From positions 23,250,001 to 23,314,000 of the forward strand of contig OZ316896.1 of the NCBI GenBank assembly GCA_973895155.1: a stretch of DNA of 64,000 nt. The letters are read 5' to 3'. The DNA comes from Marsupella aquatica. Taxonomy: Eukaryota; Marchantiophyta. Position 1 is the first letter of the stretch. Every line of letters begins with the position of its first letter. Below are positions 63,152-64,000 of the stretch, in pieces. The position numbers were made by a program, and so were the translations under genes. The notes beneath the pieces were generated by a model. That model did not search any database. It saw only the letters and a list, made by a program, of their open reading frames with translations, and was not told where the DNA came from.

Positions 63152-64000
63152 TTATGGTGGGTGTGACAGGGTAGAGAGACGACGCATTCCTATGCCATCA
63201 CAGTGTTTGTTATGCAAGATTCTAGGTAAAGGTTTTGTAAATAGGTCTGCTCTATTCTCCTGAGAAAAAATCCAGACAATATTGATGTGATCGCCTTGTT
63301 GTTCTGTTGTATAGAAAAATTTTGGCGCTATATGTTTTATACGGTCGCCCTTGATAAACCCCTTGGTGATTTGGTTAATGCAGGGACGATTGTCTTCAAA
63401 GATCGTAGTCGGGGTGGTCAATTTAGGGCGTCCGGTGGAGGTATGAATGTGGTTAAGCAGCTGGCGAAGCAGCTGGCGAAGCCAAATGCATTCCTTGCAG
63501 GCTTCATAGAGTGCGATTACTTCCGCGTGGTTGGACGATGTAGTGGTGAGAGACTGTTTCATGCTCTTCCACGATATGGCCGTCCCACCTTGAAGGAACA
63601 TGTATCCCGTCTGGGATTTTGAGTCGTCCGGATCAGAAAGATACCCTGCATCAGCATAACCAATCAGTTCATTAGGACTTGTGGATGAGTAGTATGAGCC
63701 CATGTCAATTGTGCCTTGCAGGTACCTGAGTACTCGTTTGATGCCATTCCAATGGTGAATAGTTGGTTAAGAACTGTGTCTTGCTAACATGTTCACTGCG
63801 AATGCTATATCCGGTCTTGTCTGATTTGCAAGGTACATTAATGCACCGATAGCAAAAAGATAAGGTTTGTCTGGTCCGAGTAATAGTTCTGATTCTTTGC
63901 GTTTATGAAAAATGTCCAAGTTAGTTGGATCAAGAGATCGAAGATCCATCGGTGTAGTAACCGGGTATGATTTGTCCATGTTGAATTGCTTTAATACTTT
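63152..64000 (-). pseudogene. pol: Copia B pol, C-terminal part (RT end and RNase H), one stop
   Basis: Minus-strand copia polyprotein entering from the right edge. RT end: KVLKQFNMDKSYPVTTPM, then LFAIGALMYLANQTRPDI. RNase H: GYADAGYLSDPDDSKSQTGY, AISWKSMKQSLTTTSSNHAE, ALYEACKECIWLRQLL, FEDNRPCINQ, and the copia end motif NRADLFTKPLP. One in-frame TAA at 63767-63769 (after LARHSS) interrupts it; both sides are in the same frame and the sense continues (PTIHHWNGIKRVLRYLQ). A six-residue repeat (LRQLLRQLL; CAGCTGGCGAAG twice on plus near 63460-63480) is a small local duplication. The stop makes this copy inactive. Confidence 0.85.

Larger units (their letters stand above)
43520..64000 (-). mobile_element. 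Copia element B (minus strand), LTR split, runs off the right edge
   Basis: Its 3' LTR reads on the plus strand from about 43520 (or 43534) to 43551 and resumes at 62639-62800, ending TTACAACA. The gap is filled by copia A and the gypsy 2 inside it. Directly to the right, 62801-62809 is CTCCCCCTT, which on the minus strand is a polypurine tract AAGGGGGAG. Pol of the same polarity follows at 63152-64000. The 5' part lies beyond the window. The exact left end of the LTR is uncertain because two TGTT starts are present. Confidence 0.7.

Noticed and set aside
1-64000. CRISPR arrays, operons or bacterial-type systems
   Set aside because: No spaced short direct-repeat array, and gene structure is eukaryotic throughout.

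Overview
The window is nuclear DNA of a land plant. The signs are a PLS-class pentatricopeptide (PPR) gene with E and DYW domains, GT-AG introns of about 75-150 bp, a CACTA DNA transposon with both classical genes, and nested LTR retrotransposons of the gypsy and copia groups. Nothing is bacterial, and the species cannot be named from the sequence. Roughly 80% of the window is transposon-derived.

Layout. 1-2781: a minus-strand PPR-DYW gene broken by a one-base frameshift, with duplicated non-coding DNA downstream of it. 5163-8366: a minus-strand gene with an atypical protein-kinase-like domain, carrying an internal tandem duplication of about 1.1 kb. 9250-9875: a large inverted repeat (foldback). 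9993-15004: an old fragment of a long LTR, interrupted at 10322-14158 by a complete solo LTR with a GCAGA target duplication. 16330-16810: a tandem array with a period of about 180 bp. 16908-32441: gypsy element 1 (15.5 kb). 32442-41171: a CACTA element with an intact-looking TNP2 transposase (3 exons) and TNPA-like gene (10 exons); its left terminus was not found. 42791-43515: a broken MYB/SANT-like (trihelix-type) gene. From about 43520 to the right edge there is a nest: a minus-strand copia element (B) has a second minus-strand copia-type element (A, 43552-62633, TSD AACTA) inside its LTR, and A contains gypsy element 2 (46329-61872, TSD GCTTT).

Main discovery. The gypsy elements have 4.66-kb LTRs, and each LTR contains one long reading frame (1207 codons from an ATG in the context ACCATGG). 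The frame is open in three of the four LTR copies. The protein has a basic N-terminus, a central globular region, a coiled coil of about 250 residues and a nuclear-localisation-like tail. It is unlike Gag or Pol. In the 3' copy the frame starts about 100 nt after the pol stop codon, and pol itself stops 12 bp inside the LTR. In effect it is a third gene, in the position where env sits in retroviruses, that has been enclosed in U3. The unrelated-looking solo LTR at 10322-14158 (3.84 kb, no gag or pol) carries a distant version of the same protein architecture, so LTR-borne genes of this type seem to be an older and wider feature of this genome.

How the elements work. Gypsy genes run gag-protease (three CCHC knuckles, then an aspartic protease with a DGG active site), then pol in the -1 frame (RT, RNase H, integrase, no chromodomain), then the U3 ORF. 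A nine-codon upstream ORF ends in TAATG on the gag start. By-eye LTR comparison and the nesting agree on age: copia B is oldest, then copia A, then gypsy 2, which is very young; gypsy 1 is older than gypsy 2.
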